Shown here: one piece after another, positions 1 to 12,886 of the stretch
Numbering within the stretch: position 1 is the first letter of the stretch
How the letters are laid out: the number at the start of each line of letters is the position of its first letter
Source: Daldinia sp. FL1419
Lineage: Eukaryota; Ascomycota; Sordariomycetes; Xylariales; Hypoxylaceae
Assembly (NCBI GenBank): GCA_025201765.1
Contig: MU623543.1
Coordinates: 1-46,955 of the forward strand
Reading direction: 5' to 3'
Length of the DNA: 46,955 nucleotides
Program-made: the position numbers and the translations under genes
The notes under the pieces: model-generated
What the model was told of the DNA's origin: nothing
Seen by the model: only the letters and a program-made list of their open reading frames with translations
Databases searched by the model: none

Positions 1-2368
1 ATAATAATTAGTTTAATTATAATTATTATTAATTATAATTATTTTTTTAAATTTAATTATTAATTTTTTAATTTTAAATTTATTTATAATTATAAATTTT
101 AAAGTTTTTAATATCTTTATTATAAATAAATTAGTAGGTATATAATTTAATATAAGGGTAATTATAGAAATTAATAATTTTATTAATATATTTTATATTT
201 GATTACCTTATACCTTATTTAATATATTATATTTTAATTTCTTAAATAAATATCCCCAAAAAAATCTAAATAAAATATTTAATTTTAATAAATTTATTAA
301 TATTTTAATTATAATATTATTAAATATTATGAATGTTATAATAACTGTAAGCTTTGATGTATTTTAGGAGTCTTTATAGATTAACATTATAGTAATAGGT
401 TCTTTTTCTTTTTTTTTAACTTTTTTAGGTTTATTTTTTATATTGTTTCGTTAATTTTGTAATTATAATTTTAAATATTTTTAAAAATATTTAATAAGAT
501 TGTGGGTTATAATGTAATGCCTTACAATTACATAATAGATATATATAAAACCTAATTTTTTTTTATATTTTTTGCCTTTATTAAAATAATTAATTAGAAT
601 TATTTTATTATTTTTATTTTTAAATTTTTAAATTTATTTTTTTTATTAAATTAATTTAATAATATTATTAATATTAATAATAATTTTAATAATTTAATTA
701 ATATTATTTTATAAAGGAATAATATTATGATTTTAGAAGAATGTGGTAAGAAATATGTTGTAATTATTTTTTAAAATATTAAAAAATTTATTAATTAAAT
801 AAAGTTTATTAATTATGTAAGTTTAATTTAATTTTTTAAAATTGGTTTAAAATTATTGTAATTTTGATAATAGTGTTATAATTAATTTTTTAGAATTTAA
901 TAAAATAATATTTTATTTAAATGTTAGATTTTGGAATATTATATTCTTTTATGGTTTATATTTTTTTTAAAGGTTTTTTAAAATTTAATTATAATATTTT
1001 TATTGGTTATTATGTTTTTAAAATTCTTTTCTAAATGGTACCTTATATATTTACATATTTTGTTTTATTGGTCTTATTAGAATTTGATTTTTTTACATTA
1101 TTTGATTAATAAAAAACTTTTAAAAGTTCTTTTTGCTTCTATTATTGAAATTGTTTTGTTAGTATTTCTTAAGAATATCCTTTTATATTTTTATATTATT
1201 AAATAATTAAATATATTTTTTTAAATGTTAATTATTTATTTATTAATTTTAATTTAATAATATTATTTAAGATTATAATATTTATTTTTATTTTTAAAAT
1301 TATTGGTAAAATATTAAAAGGGGTTTTGTAATATTTTAAAGATTTTTATTAATTTATTTTAATAGAATTATTTTATTATTATAGTTGATAGATTAAATAA
1401 TTTAAATACCTAATTTAATATGATTATAAAATATGTAATTTAATTTAAGATTATTATTAAATTAATATCTAAATTTTTATTTAATAAATTTGGAATAGGT
1501 ATTTTGGATGAAGTATTAGAATGTTGTGGTGAATTTTGTGGGATAATGATTTTAAAATTAAAATAGTTTATATTTAAGTTGTTTGGGAAAGGTATTGATA
1601 ATATATTATTAATATTTAATAAAGGTAATTTTAATGGTGTTATTAGTAGTAGATAATTAGGGTTTTTAAGGTAATTATTTTTTATAAAATTTTTAATTTA
1701 TAATTATTTTAATTTTTAAATTAATATAGAAAATTATTTTTATTTAAGTATTTAAGAAATAATATCTTTTATAATGGTTATTCTTTTAAATTATATTTTA
1801 TTATTATTTTATTTATTTATTTTACAATATTGTTTTTAAAATATATTATTTAAATAATTAAATAATAATTTATAATATTATTGAAATTGTTATTTTATAT
1901 TTTAAAAATTTTAATAATATTATAATATATATTTTAAAATAATAAAATAAAATTTAAAACTATTATTAATTAATATACACTTTAATATAATAATGGTTTT
2001 ATAAAAGGTTAAATTAGTATTTTAATGTTAAGGATAATTGTAAAAAATAAAGAATTTTTTATTATAGTTTTTAACCTTTAATATCTTTTAAATTTCAACA
2101 TTTTAGAATTCTTTTTTATCTCTATTTTCTTACTTTTTTTATTTAAATATATAATGGAAGTTACTATAATTTAAATTAAATATATTTTATAAATAAAATA
2201 TTAAATATAAAATTAAATAATATATTTAATTAAAATAAATTAATTTTTGATTAAGTTTTTGGATTTATAACCTAATAAAATAAAATATATATATAAAATA
2301 AATTATTTATATTATCAAATTTATTTTAAAAAATAGATAGGTATATCTATAATATATAAAATTACAGA
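1..2368. mobile_element. RIP-degraded AT-rich block, element not identified
   Basis: Almost entirely A and T, with no usable reading frame. The residual non-AT bases on the plus strand are mostly G rather than C, the opposite of the copia element to its right. This suggests a different element whose coding strand is plus (inference). I could not find a transposase, reverse transcriptase or integrase motif that I trust. The block runs off the left edge, so its left boundary is unknown. Confidence 0.6.
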
Positions 2369-2538
2369 TGTAGGGTATATTATATTATCACACTATACAC
2401 AGGGAAAAATTATGATTGTAAAATTTAAATTATTATTATTATTGTTAGAATTTTAGAAATAAAGCAGTAAAGCCTTTTATGGAATTATTACAAAGGAAAG
2501 AATTTTTCCACATTATTTTTAAACTTATTAATCCAACA
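2369..2538 (-). repeat. 3' LTR of the copia element
   Basis: It aligns to about 7642-7813 over its whole length, with differences almost all C/T or G/A, as RIP predicts. The plus-strand ends read TG (2369) and CA (2538). The stretch ACAAAGGAAAGAATTTTTCC is identical in both copies. Confidence 0.8.
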
Positions 2539-5500
2539 TATTCCTCCAAATGAAATTAACAAGTAAATTTAAAATATATAATATTAAAAATATAATTTTT
2601 TTATATTTTTAAGTTGATATATTCCTCTAATCATACTTTTTTAATAATTTCTTCATTCATTTCCTATTTCCATTATATCACTTTATCCACATTTTTAAAC
2701 ACCTTAACTTTTAAATAATTTAAAATATCTACTAAATTTATTTATTTTTTAAAATAGGTATATTTTTCTTTTAATAACATTTTTATAAACCTATTTGCAC
2801 TTATATCTTTTAAATTAACATAATCAATTTTAATATAACCTTTTTAAACTTCTTATTTAAGCCAATAATTGTGTATATCTACGTACCTCAACTTCATTTT
2901 GAGTTTTTTAACATTTTTAATAATTAATTCAATTATCTACTTATTATCACATAATAAAAGTATAATTTGATTTTTAAATTTAATTTCAAAATCCTTAATC
3001 AACCATAATATATAAAATCCTTCTTTTATAATTTAAACCAAAACAAATAATTCAATTTTAATAATAAAAGTAATAATTATATTTTACTTACTAATTCTTC
3101 AACCAATTATTCCACCAAATAATTTTATTATATATACTTATAAATTCTTTTAATCAACCATATTATCAACAAATAAAGCATTATTAACAACCTCAAAAAT
3201 GTTATTTCCATTTAATTCTAAAGCATATCCTTATATATATTAAAGATATTATATAATTTAATCAACTACTATATAATATTTTAGGTTTGGATTTAAGTTG
3301 AATTGGATTAACCTTAAGTAAGCAAATATAATATCAAGCCAAATAATCACTACAATGTATAAGATTAAGCTTATTTTTTGTTGGTATTATTATATTAATT
3401 AAAGTAAAACCATTTTTATATAAAATAATAACTTTTTTTTTATTATAGATATTTTAAAGATTCTTTTAACTATTCTTATTAAATTAATAATTTTATTAAT
3501 ATAAATAAATTAATTTAATTAAATTTAATACTATACTTAATTTTAAATTATTTTAATTTTAAAAAATTATTATAATTCATTATTTCTAATTAATTTATAT
3601 TATTTTTTAAATTTAGAAATAATTAATTTAACTTTTAATTTAACTTTTTTTTAATATATTATAACAATATTATTCATATATATAAAAAAAAAAATTTTAT
3701 TTTTAATAAATATATATAATTTTTAAAATATTAAAATAAAACCAAATTCTTTTAGAATTTATAAAAATTCCTATTATTAAAAAAAAAGCAATTCTTAAAA
3801 ACTATAAAATACTTTAATAATATAAAATATTTTTTTTAATTATTAATATTTTTAAAACATATATATAAATATATTTCTTTTAAATTTTATATTTATAAAT
3901 ACATTTATTATATTATATTATATAAATTCAAAATTATATTTAACTATTATTATTATTAATATCCAAAAAGATTTTTTAATGAATATAAAGATATAAATTT
4001 TTTTGTTACTAATTGTCTATTAATTTCCTTTTACTACCAAATATACTTTATATTATTGGAAAAAATTATACTTATTAATCTTATAAATATAAACCCATAT
4101 ATATTCAAACACCTACTTATTTTTACATCAATTATTTAATTACAATATAATTTCTTAGGTATACATATCAATATAACTTTTAAAGTAAATTCATTTAATT
4201 TTTTAAAATATTTTATATAATAGATAATTCTAAATATCTAAATGTTGTTTTAAAGGTTCTAATAAATCTCTTCTATATATTTTCTTATATTCATTAATCT
4301 TTATTAAGAATATTTAAATAAAATTACTTAAATTTTTTTTATTATATTAAAAGGATTAATAGGTAAGTTTTAATATTTTTACTTTATTAATTACATATTT
4401 TTTATACATACTAATCTTATTTATTAAGGAATTAATATAAAATATTGCTTTTTATAGTATATGATATTTATTATTAAAAATGATATAAAGGGTTACTAAT
4501 GTCTTAATATAAATAATAAATAAAATTACCAACAAAAAATTATCCAAAAAAAGTAATGAATAAAAATATACTTTTATATAAGAGTAATTAATTCTTATAA
4601 TAAAAGTTTTATCTTTTTTATCCAGCAGCCTATCCAGTTCTATTAACTTATTAATTATGTTCAATATATCCATATCCTTAGTTTGTTTTAAAGGATTTAT
4701 TTAAACATCACTATATACATTTATTCTTTTTTTAGGTTAGGAATTTTAAATAGATTTTAATAAATTATTATATTAATTTATTTTATAAATTACCAATTTA
4801 TTTTTAAATTTATTTTATAATTTTTGGAAATTATTGTCAAAAATTTTATCTTCTTTAAATATAATATCCTTTAATTCCACTACTTTATTAATATATAGGT
4901 TTTAAATTTTATATATATTTATAAATATATAATTTATTAAAAAATCTATTCATATTTTGGGATTAAATTTTTTTAATTTATTTAATTTTTTAAATATTAT
5001 TATTACTATAATATAAATTTTATAACTATATATCTAAAAATAATTTTATTAAAATTTTTAATTATAAACTATAAAATTATTATTTATATTAATATATATA
5101 TAAAATCAATTATATAATATTTATCAATTTACTTTATATTATAATATTCAATTATATAAATATATTATTATTTTATAAATTTTAAATTATAAAAAATAAA
5201 ATAATTTTGAATATACCCTTATAGCTTTTATCTTATCCTTAATCACACTTCCCAAGCATTTGGTAGTACCATTTTAAACTTATGTATAAATTACTGAAAG
5301 TTCAATTTTCATATATAAATTTTTTAAGTATATACAAATTACTAATTTTTTTTTAATAATTTCTCAATTAAATTCCCAAATTTTTAAAATAATATCATAT
5401 TAAATCTTTAAAATATTAATAAAATTTTTTAAAATTTTAATAATTAATATTACCATTTAATTTATAAAATAATAATTAAATATCATTCTAATTTACCAAT

Positions 5501-7641
5501 TTATAATTAATAATAGATTTATAAAGCTATTATTTAATTTTTTAATATTATAAAAATTAAAAATTAATTTTATTTTTAGGATTTTATTAATATATTTAAA
5601 TACTTAATTTATTTAATATTTAACCTTAATAATAATATATATTTTATAATTAATTATTTTAATTTTTTTAATTCAAATTTCAATATTTGTTTCAATAAGG
5701 TTTTCTAATGCTTACAAGCCTAAATATCCTAGTTTTAGATATCATCTAAATATATTTACTATTAATATTTGCCTTTTCTAATTAAATTTATTATATTATA
5801 TATAGAATGTTAATTTAAATATTTTAAAAGAAATATCCTTAAATATGAATTAATTAAAATAATTAATGAATTTAATTATGATTTTATTATTTTAAAATTT
5901 TAAATAAATGTGTTTCTGGTGATTATCCCATTAATACCCTTACTTTTTAAAAACTTATAAAAATATAAAGTTATAAATGAAATTTAAATAATATATTATA
6001 TTTAAAAATTTGATTTTTATAACATTATTAATATATTTAATTTTAATATTAATATATTTATAATTTAATATTTAGATTTTATTATCTCCAATAATAATAT
6101 ATTCTTTTAAAAAAACTTTTTTATAATTAATAAATTTTAATATTTAATTAAAAATATATATTATAATTTTTAAATTTAATATAATTAAGTTTTTTAAGGG
6201 ATAGTAATTTATATTATAAATAATACCTATAATATTTATTATAAATATTATTCTTAACTCCAAAATTATTACTTATTTTAATAATTAATTTTTATTTTTT
6301 TAATTAATTATGTTATTTTTATTTTTTTTTTTTTTTAAAATTATTAAAAGTTTTCACTTTTACTATTAGTTTAAGATTATGTTTAATTTTTTCTTATATA
6401 AATACATCAAATTATATATTAATTTTAAAATATTTAAAATATTTTAATTTAATAATATAAAAACATTTTTCAATTTTATAAAAATTTAAATAAACTTTAT
6501 ACTTATTGTACCTATATTTGTATATTAATGAATATAAATATTAATTAATATTTATATCATTTTTCTTTTATTTATTTAAATTATTTTAATACTTATTTAA
6601 TTATTTATTTTATTTAATTGGTTTTTTTTTGTAAAAATTTTTTTCTTTATTAAAATTATTAATATTATTATTTTTATAATAAATAGTAAAAATACCTTTA
6701 TAAATCTTTCCTTTTCCCTTTTAATTTATATTTATAATATAAATATAATTTTTAAAAAAATAAATAATATTTCCAAAAATTAATATTTTATTATTAACTT
6801 TCTCTTAATATATTATTACTTAAATAAATACCTATTCTTAAAACATTAATATTACTATTTATAAAATAATTAAAAATTATTCTTATAAATTAATAATAAT
6901 AATAAATTTCTTACTTACTCTATATAATATAATTACTTTTTAAGAAATAATCCATTCCTCCTAATCTTTAAATTATTTTAAAAATAATATTATTATTTTC
7001 TTATAATATTTTCTCATTTTATATTTATTAAAATTAATATTAAAAATCTTTTTAAAAATAATATATTTCTTTTAAATATTTTAAATTAAAAATAAAATTA
7101 ATATTTAATAGGATTTTAATATAATTTTTATTATATAATTTAAAAATTAAATTAACTTATTACACTCAATATTATACAAAACCATAATTCATATATATAT
7201 CTATATATCTTCATTATAACAAAACTTTTTAATTAATATAAATTAATTTATATTATAAAAATAAATATTTATAATAAAATTGTTAGATATATTTGTTACA
7301 TTATTTTATCTATTTTTTTTAAAAATTAATAAATTATTTAAATTTTTAAAATTAATTTTATAATTTTTAATATTTAATTATATTAATTAAAAAATTAAAA
7401 AAAATAAAGGTTTCCTTATTAAATTGGAATTTTCTAAATTCAACCAATCCCATATATTTAAATTATAGGCCAAAATTATAAAAGTTTAATTCTATATTTC
7501 CCAATTATTAAATATAAATAATTAACTTTTTTTTATAATATTTTTAAACAACATTATTTAATTAAATATAATTACAATTATATTAAATATATATTTATAT
7601 AATATAATTAGATTAATATTAACTATATACTTATATTAAGA

Positions 7642-7813
7642 TATAATTAAAACTCTTAATTATTATACTATACACAAAAAAAAATTATAATTATAAAATT
7701 TAAATTATTATTATTATTATTAAAATTTTAAAAATAAAATGATGAGGCCTTTTATAGAATTATTACAAAGGAAAGAATTTTTCCACGCTATTTTTAGGCT
7801 TACTAATCCAACA
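7642..7813 (-). repeat. 5' LTR of the copia element
   Basis: This is the partner of 2369-2538. The outer end, CA at 7812-7813, lies 15 bp from the last codon of the truncated epimerase at 7828. The inner boundary is uncertain by a few bases because RIP has turned its TG into TA. Confidence 0.75.
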
Positions 7814-7827
7814 TATATCCTTATATA

Positions 7828-7998
7828 TCAGCCACATATATTCCAATAAGAAGAATCTATGTTAGGCGGAAGGCTCTCGGGAGCTGATACCGGCTTGCGA
7901 GCTAGGGCCACGATGGACGTAATTTCACTCCTGCTTAGACTTTGTCGTATGAGTTCTTTGGCCACGAAACCTGTGGCACCGGAAATAATCAACTTCAT
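7828..7998 (-). pseudogene. 5' fragment of an NAD(P)-dependent epimerase/SDR gene
   Basis: The ATG at 7998 opens a 56-residue frame beginning MKLIISGATGFVAKELIRQS. That is the first beta strand and glycine motif (GATGFV) of an extended short-chain dehydrogenase or NAD(P)-binding epimerase. Homology appears to last to about residue 50 (PPNIDSS), after which the frame reads YWNICG and stops. The rest of the roughly 250-300 residue protein is missing. The break lies within about 40 bp of the right LTR of the copia element, so the gene was probably cut by that insertion or by a rearrangement at it. No continuation is visible left of the element. The upstream sequence (8000-8200) is not RIP-damaged and may still hold the original promoter. 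Confidence 0.7.
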
Positions 7999-10900
7999 TA
8001 TGGCAGTTTATCAAAGACTACCCGAGTAACAACCAGGTGGCTTTTGAAATAATTGAGAAAAATAATATAATCTAAGATAGAATAACCACTTGAGAACATC
8101 AACTACCTCTTAGTCTTGAGCTTATTATATATTTAACCTAGTTACCTGGAGTGTGTAGCCCTGCGCGCTTAGTCTACCTACCTATTATTCTGACAGAGAT
8201 GTCAAGGGATCCGGCCAGCTGGAATTTAGCGGCAAGGATTACACCGAACCCGGCTTATTTGCGCGCTGTAGCGCCCACTGAGTTCTCGGCCGGCGATCCT
8301 CTTTGCTCGGGGATTAGCTGCTGAATTGTTCCGCTCCCGTTCCATGGTTTCATGGAAGGGTTCGCGAAAATGGGTGCCTGATAGCCTTCTAGAATAAATC
8401 CTCGAATGCGAGATCTCCGAATCTAGGTATGCGATCCTCTGCTTTTCTTCCCGGTCGAGTTACCGACCACGAGTCACCGGGTCATACCATAACTATTCTC
8501 TTCGAGACTTCCGTATAGGAACAAGTCGACGACAGCGGTCAGAGTGTAAGCCGTTGCGGACCATCTGCCCACGGGCATGCGGGTTGCGCGACGGGAGTAG
8601 AATTAAACAACTGGTATTATAAGTCTGTATTGTGTTTCTGTCTTTATCATTACTTTGAAGTGTTGCACTGATTTGGAAATAGTACGAGCGCCTGGGATAC
8701 CACCAGAACTGAACAAAGCGCCTAGACTACGATAAGAATCGAGGGCTTCCGGTGCCTTGTTCAATAGTTATTCGCGGATCAAGATGTTGGTGCATATCTA
8801 GCACACGACAACTGACTATTTGCCGATCATGAGTTACAATCTCCATAGACTCCAAGAGCAAAAGAATAGCAACAATACGCGCACTTCGTATTGAAACATT
8901 AATTCCTGGGGAAACACATACAAGTGGTAGAGCGGGTCAATTTAATTTGATAGACGTAGATCTGCGATTTTTTAGCGGTGAGTCTGTGCTAACAAAGCCA
9001 CTTATAACGCCTAGAAAACCCATATTTGGTACAACCCGCACTTCTTCATATACCCCTATTTCTTAAGGGACCAGTTTCTACGTATTAAAATGATCCTCAA
9101 CCGATGACGATGCTACTCCATAGGCGATTATCGGAACGTAAAGTTATACGTGCGTTTATTAGAAGCGCTCGTCTGTGTATTTAAATATTCTTGGGTATTA
9201 ACGTTGCTCTACTAGACCGCAAAACTCTCCCTTTCTACACAGAAAGGGTAGAGCCGACACCTGTTATTTTCAGCTGTCCCTTAGAGCAGATCATAGCATA
9301 ATAGTTCCCAAATAATTCCATAAATATGCCACCAAGGATATCTACTTTCAAGCCCATGATAGCTCTATCTGATTCACAAAAAGGTGCGCGCCCACGCCAG
9401 CCCACAAGCAATCGCGGTATGGACAAAAGTCGATGCCAAGTAGAAAAAGATAGCGAAGGTAGGAAACTTTGATGCGAAGAACATAACAATGTTTTACGTT
9501 GCTTCTAACTATTCCAAATCAATACCAAATGCTAATTCCAAGCTTGGGAATAGGACATGGCGGCTGTCTTGGCCAGCCCCCTTGTCCTTCCGTCAAGCGA
9601 TATAGTTCAGCTTGCCACACCCATAAAGATATCCAATATCTCGGCTGGTAGCGTCAAGATAGTCCACTCAAGAGATCGAGTCCATAAAAAAAGCAAAAAG
9701 TCTATCAAGCACAGTATTGCTTAAATATATTAACTCACTCACTGCGCCGTAAGTCAACGATCTACCCAATCCATGGGGGCATGACCTCAGCAATGAGTGG
9801 CAAGTTCAAGTCCGGCAATCGAGATATACTAACATGTGGAAGACGCACGGGGCGTTTCTAGCGCTAAAGCCCTCGAGTTTGTGTTATCAATATTTGGAGG
9901 AGGCTGAGACCCGGGTACGAAGTCTACAAAGAAGGGCTAAAAACGCGACTTTGATTCTGAGGATATGTGGGAATTTCTCAGTAAAGTCATCGGCGTATGG
10001 AGCTTAGGGATATTGACTATGAACCGGTAGCATATAATAATGTGTTAAAGATTACAAGGAAGTCTGAGTGTGGACATTGTTTGATTCTGGGATTTGAATA
10101 TTTTTATGCCTAATTGTATGATACATAAAATAAATGGCCAAGATTCACATTGCTCCATTACTCGCCTCGTATACCGAGGTACGCGGGTATGTTTCTAACT
10201 TATAATATTTAACTAACTGCCTTACGTATGTTATGCATTATAGCATGGCTCCGACAAAGCGGAACTTGCCACAGAGTATTACGGTCAGGGGCTAAGACAA
10301 GACTGCTAGCTAACCCCTTAAAGAGAGATTCGCATTCTGGGTAGCGCGGGTAGTCGAGTCGAAGCTATCGCAATCGTGAAAGAAGATGTTTGCCAATATG
10401 TTTCCGGCGCCAAGTTATTGTACAAGTCGAATTTAATGCAAGATGGGAACACAGAACGCCACAATTTAGATTTTAGTTCCAATTTTGAGGCGGACGAGGC
10501 TTCCGCCAATAAGCGCCATAATTTCATTATCACAGTTCATAAGCATCGCATCCATGACGTGTCGCCGTAGGACGCTAACACCTTCAGCCGTCTTGCGGCT
10601 ACTTGCAGCTGATCGACCGACTTAAAAGTAACAATCCGTAGGACACTAGGCAGCTAATACGGCACATTGCCTAATCTCCAATCAGCCATCGTTAAATTTA
10701 TTATTATACATACTATGCAGTAGGCTCTCGAGAAGGAAGTATCAGATCATAAGAGAAGAATCAACAAACCTTCTTGGATTCTATCAACATGTAACAGTGG
10801 CGTAGAAGGATCATACGCAACGAGAAGCAGGAACATGCAAGATTTCAAAGTTGAGCAAGGTTGCTGGGTACATGTGTTGTACAGTTTGTTTACGACGGGC

Positions 10901-11188
10901 GATCGCGGCCTCGATGTCTGATATGGGCTGCAAAGTGATACGGCTTGTGATGGCTCAAAAGATCCCAGATCAACACGCCACAAGAATTATGTGAGTGTCT
11001 AGGTTGATATTCCAGTCGTAAACGTGCGGGGATTATCCTGTCTGATACTACAATCGATTTGGAGTTTTACACTTGAGTGTATATACCTACCTACGAAGTA
11101 AAAGTACGACAAGGGGGCACAAAATTGCTTAACATTGCGAACTATTAATTTCCACATTGGTTTTAGTATAGGATGATGTTATGCATAG
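7999..11188. other. Gene-poor region of normal base composition
   Basis: Composition is ordinary, with no AT-rich decay. The ORFs here (for example 9235-9489 and 10747-10983 minus, 10376-10570 plus) are short, use unlike starts and match no family I know. I see no convincing gene. Decayed remnants are possible. Confidence 0.5.
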
Positions 11189-11217
11189 CATTCCACGGAA
11201 TGTTTTAAGTATATAAA
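11189..11217 (+). promoter_or_regulatory. Palindrome and TATA box of the small zinc-ribbon gene
   Basis: A palindrome CATTCC-AC-GGAATG (11189-11202) is followed 10 bp later by TATAAA (11212-11217), about 130 bp before the ATG at 11346. The start lies in CCACCATGG, a strong Kozak context. This is consistent with a core promoter, and the palindrome could be a dimeric regulator site (inference). Confidence 0.45.
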
Positions 11218-11345
11218 GGACCTCCGCGCGGTTTATAGAGTTAGGCATATGGTTAAAAGTCCCAGGCAACACGAGCAAGACTTCTGATACCAACTACCAA
11301 CAAAAAGTGAAAGCCACTTCCTGAATTAAGCCAATATTTTCCACC

Positions 11346-11675
11346 ATGGACTCGCAGCCTAGAAGTGACGCTTCGCACTCAACTCCCGAAGACAGGGAAA
11401 TCTATGGATTTGGACCCGATCGTCGAATGCCATATTCATGCCCCTCGTGCCTCGGAACGTCTAGATTGTAGGTCGGGATCATCACCAACCCTATAAGGGA
11501 AGTTGAATTAACCAAAGTGTATAGGGTTAAGAAATGCGAAACTTGCAATGGAACTGGGATAATGTGGGATACTAGTCTTGATAGCTCTTATGAAGGAGAG
11601 GAGAAAGGACAGGCAGAATCCGGCGAATCTTCTACAGAGAGTTCATCATTGTCATCGTGTGCTCGACAGAGCTAA
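11346..11675 (+). CDS. Small DnaJ-type zinc-ribbon protein (90 aa)
   Basis: Two exons, 11346-11467 and 11525-11675. The 57 nt intron has donor GTAGGT, a TTAAC branch and a TATAG acceptor. Unspliced, the frame meets TAG at 11469; splicing removes it and joins CPSC to CETC in frame. The 90-residue product has two CxxC knuckles, CPSCLGTSRL and CETCNGTG (about residues 34-52). The second is the CxxCxGxG repeat of the DnaJ Cys-rich domain. The family normally has four such repeats plus a J domain; here there are only two half-repeats and no J domain. The C-terminal 35 residues are acidic and serine-rich. No signal peptide or membrane segment is seen. The fold should bind one zinc ion; its partner is unknown. 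A stop-disrupted gene is the alternative, but the intron signals are good. Confidence 0.65.
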
Positions 11676-12441
11676 AAGCAACTATTACCTCTAGCAGTCT
11701 AACATGGGGGCGGATCCACATAGGGGCATGTGTAGTAACTTGAGAGAATAGCACTGGAAATACGATATTCATTCTGCTATCATCCCTGAAAGATTATGAT
11801 TTTGTAGGGAGCCCCTCGATGGCATTAAAGGCAATATTCATGCAAACTAGGTACCTACTTGGTGAATATGGGAGCATATACTAACTAGAACGACAAGTCG
11901 ACATCTGTACATTAGTACAATAGTGGTATAAGGGATCGCTCATGTTGTTGCTCGGTGTTTATATTTAGTGGAGTTGTGCATTTAATACCGAGACTAGAAT
12001 GCGAAGAGCCCGGGGTAACGTCGTCGGATTTGGAGTTTTCTGTTTGAGAGCCTGGCCTCTTATTATTCGTTATACGGGGAATCTATAGCCGGTCCTATTA
12101 TAAGTTACAATGAAGTTATACCACGTGTTCCGGCTACCCAAACAACGGGTCCGCTTCACCTAAGTGATGAAATAGAGCGGGTGTCTAAATTTAAATAATA
12201 AAGTAAGGAAACGTATTTGAAGTGAGCTCTTCTGCTGCCCTTGCCCATAGTCACATTTATAAGCAACTTCTTCGATATGCTCGTCTACTCATTATAATCA
12301 GGGAGTTCAATCATGGCGCCACCTATGTGGAATTTTATCGTGTTCTTTAGGGTCACCGTCCGTCTAGCCACATGATCTCTAGATAAATGTGCTTTGCCCA
12401 GTTCCCATGTCTCAGTTTCTAATAGTACAATACTTGTGTAC
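11676..12441. other. Intergenic, no gene seen
   Basis: No ORF with coding character and no repeat. It separates the zinc-ribbon gene from the esterase relic. No upstream parts of the esterase could be recognised here. Confidence 0.5.
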
Positions 12442-12720
12442 GACTACTTTTTTAATGGAGCGAACTTTGATCTTCTTCGGACTGTGGAATCCTGTGGAGG
12501 TCATAGGGCTATTCACGTGGAATCGGTGGTTTGTAAAGAATTGGTACGCCAATATTATGGAACCAAAGCAACTAAGATGTATTACGAGGGTTGTAGCACA
12601 GGAGGCCGTCGGTGCCTCCAAAATGCGCATTTATATCCCGAGGGCTTCTTTGGGTCAGGTTGTTTACCCTGCTTTCGATTTGGGTTCATAACGCTGGAAG
12701 GGCGTACGCCCCTAATGTGA
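12442..12720 (+). pseudogene. Relic of a tannase/feruloyl esterase gene
   Basis: The frame starting at 12394 contains GHRAIHVESVV, then YYGTKATKMYYEGCSTGGR and LQNAHLYPEGFFG. These match the core of fungal tannase/feruloyl esterases, where GCSxGGR carries the nucleophilic serine; the Ser codon is at 12595. Homology fades after 12654 in this frame, while another frame continues with VYPAFDLGS, resembling the family's next segment, so a frameshift is likely. Intact proteins are about 500-550 aa, secreted, and release ferulic or gallic acid from plant esters. Here only about 90 codons remain, with no signal peptide, no Asp/His end of the catalytic triad and no plausible start. Unlike the transposons it is not RIP-damaged, so it decayed by other means. 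Confidence 0.6.
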
Positions 12721-12886
12721 CGGGTGTACAGGTAAGTATACTACAGGGCGTGTGCAGATTATCAATGGATTGGGGATTGGGATAGAAGGCTGATAGATCA
12801 ACATTGCAGATTTAATAATTTCCGAGTGCGGCAACTTCAGCTATTTACTAACTCGTGCTCCTGAACGGAAACTATGGAAGCGGCTA

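Larger units (their letters stand above)
2369..7813 (-). mobile_element. Ty1/copia LTR retrotransposon, RIP-inactivated
   Basis: Two direct repeats of about 170 bp (2369-2538 and about 7642-7813) bound 5.1 kb of AT-rich sequence. Read on the minus strand each repeat begins TGTTGGATTA, as an LTR should, and the right copy holds a TATAAAAGG box at about 7748-7756. Just inside the left repeat (about 2539-2556) the minus strand has a purine-rich GGAGGAATA, a likely polypurine tract, so the left repeat is the 3' LTR. Between about 2700 and 3130 the minus strand encodes a damaged copia RNase H, with LLLCDNK, then KLKMKLRYVDIHNYWL, in a frame broken by TAA/TAG codons at former Gln/Trp positions. No intact ORF remains, so it is not autonomous. 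No target duplication could be recognised. Confidence 0.85.

Noticed and set aside
4452..4673. 73-codon minus ORF in the copia element
   Set aside because: A chance open stretch in AT-rich decayed sequence; no motif.
1..7813. Mitochondrial DNA or a centromere
   Set aside because: The AT richness is explained by RIP of recognisable retrotransposons; no mitochondrial gene is present, and centromere identity cannot be judged from sequence alone.
11468..11497. A 30 nt in-frame intron in the zinc-ribbon gene
   Set aside because: Too short for a fungal spliceosomal intron; the 57 nt alternative has a branch site and also keeps the frame.
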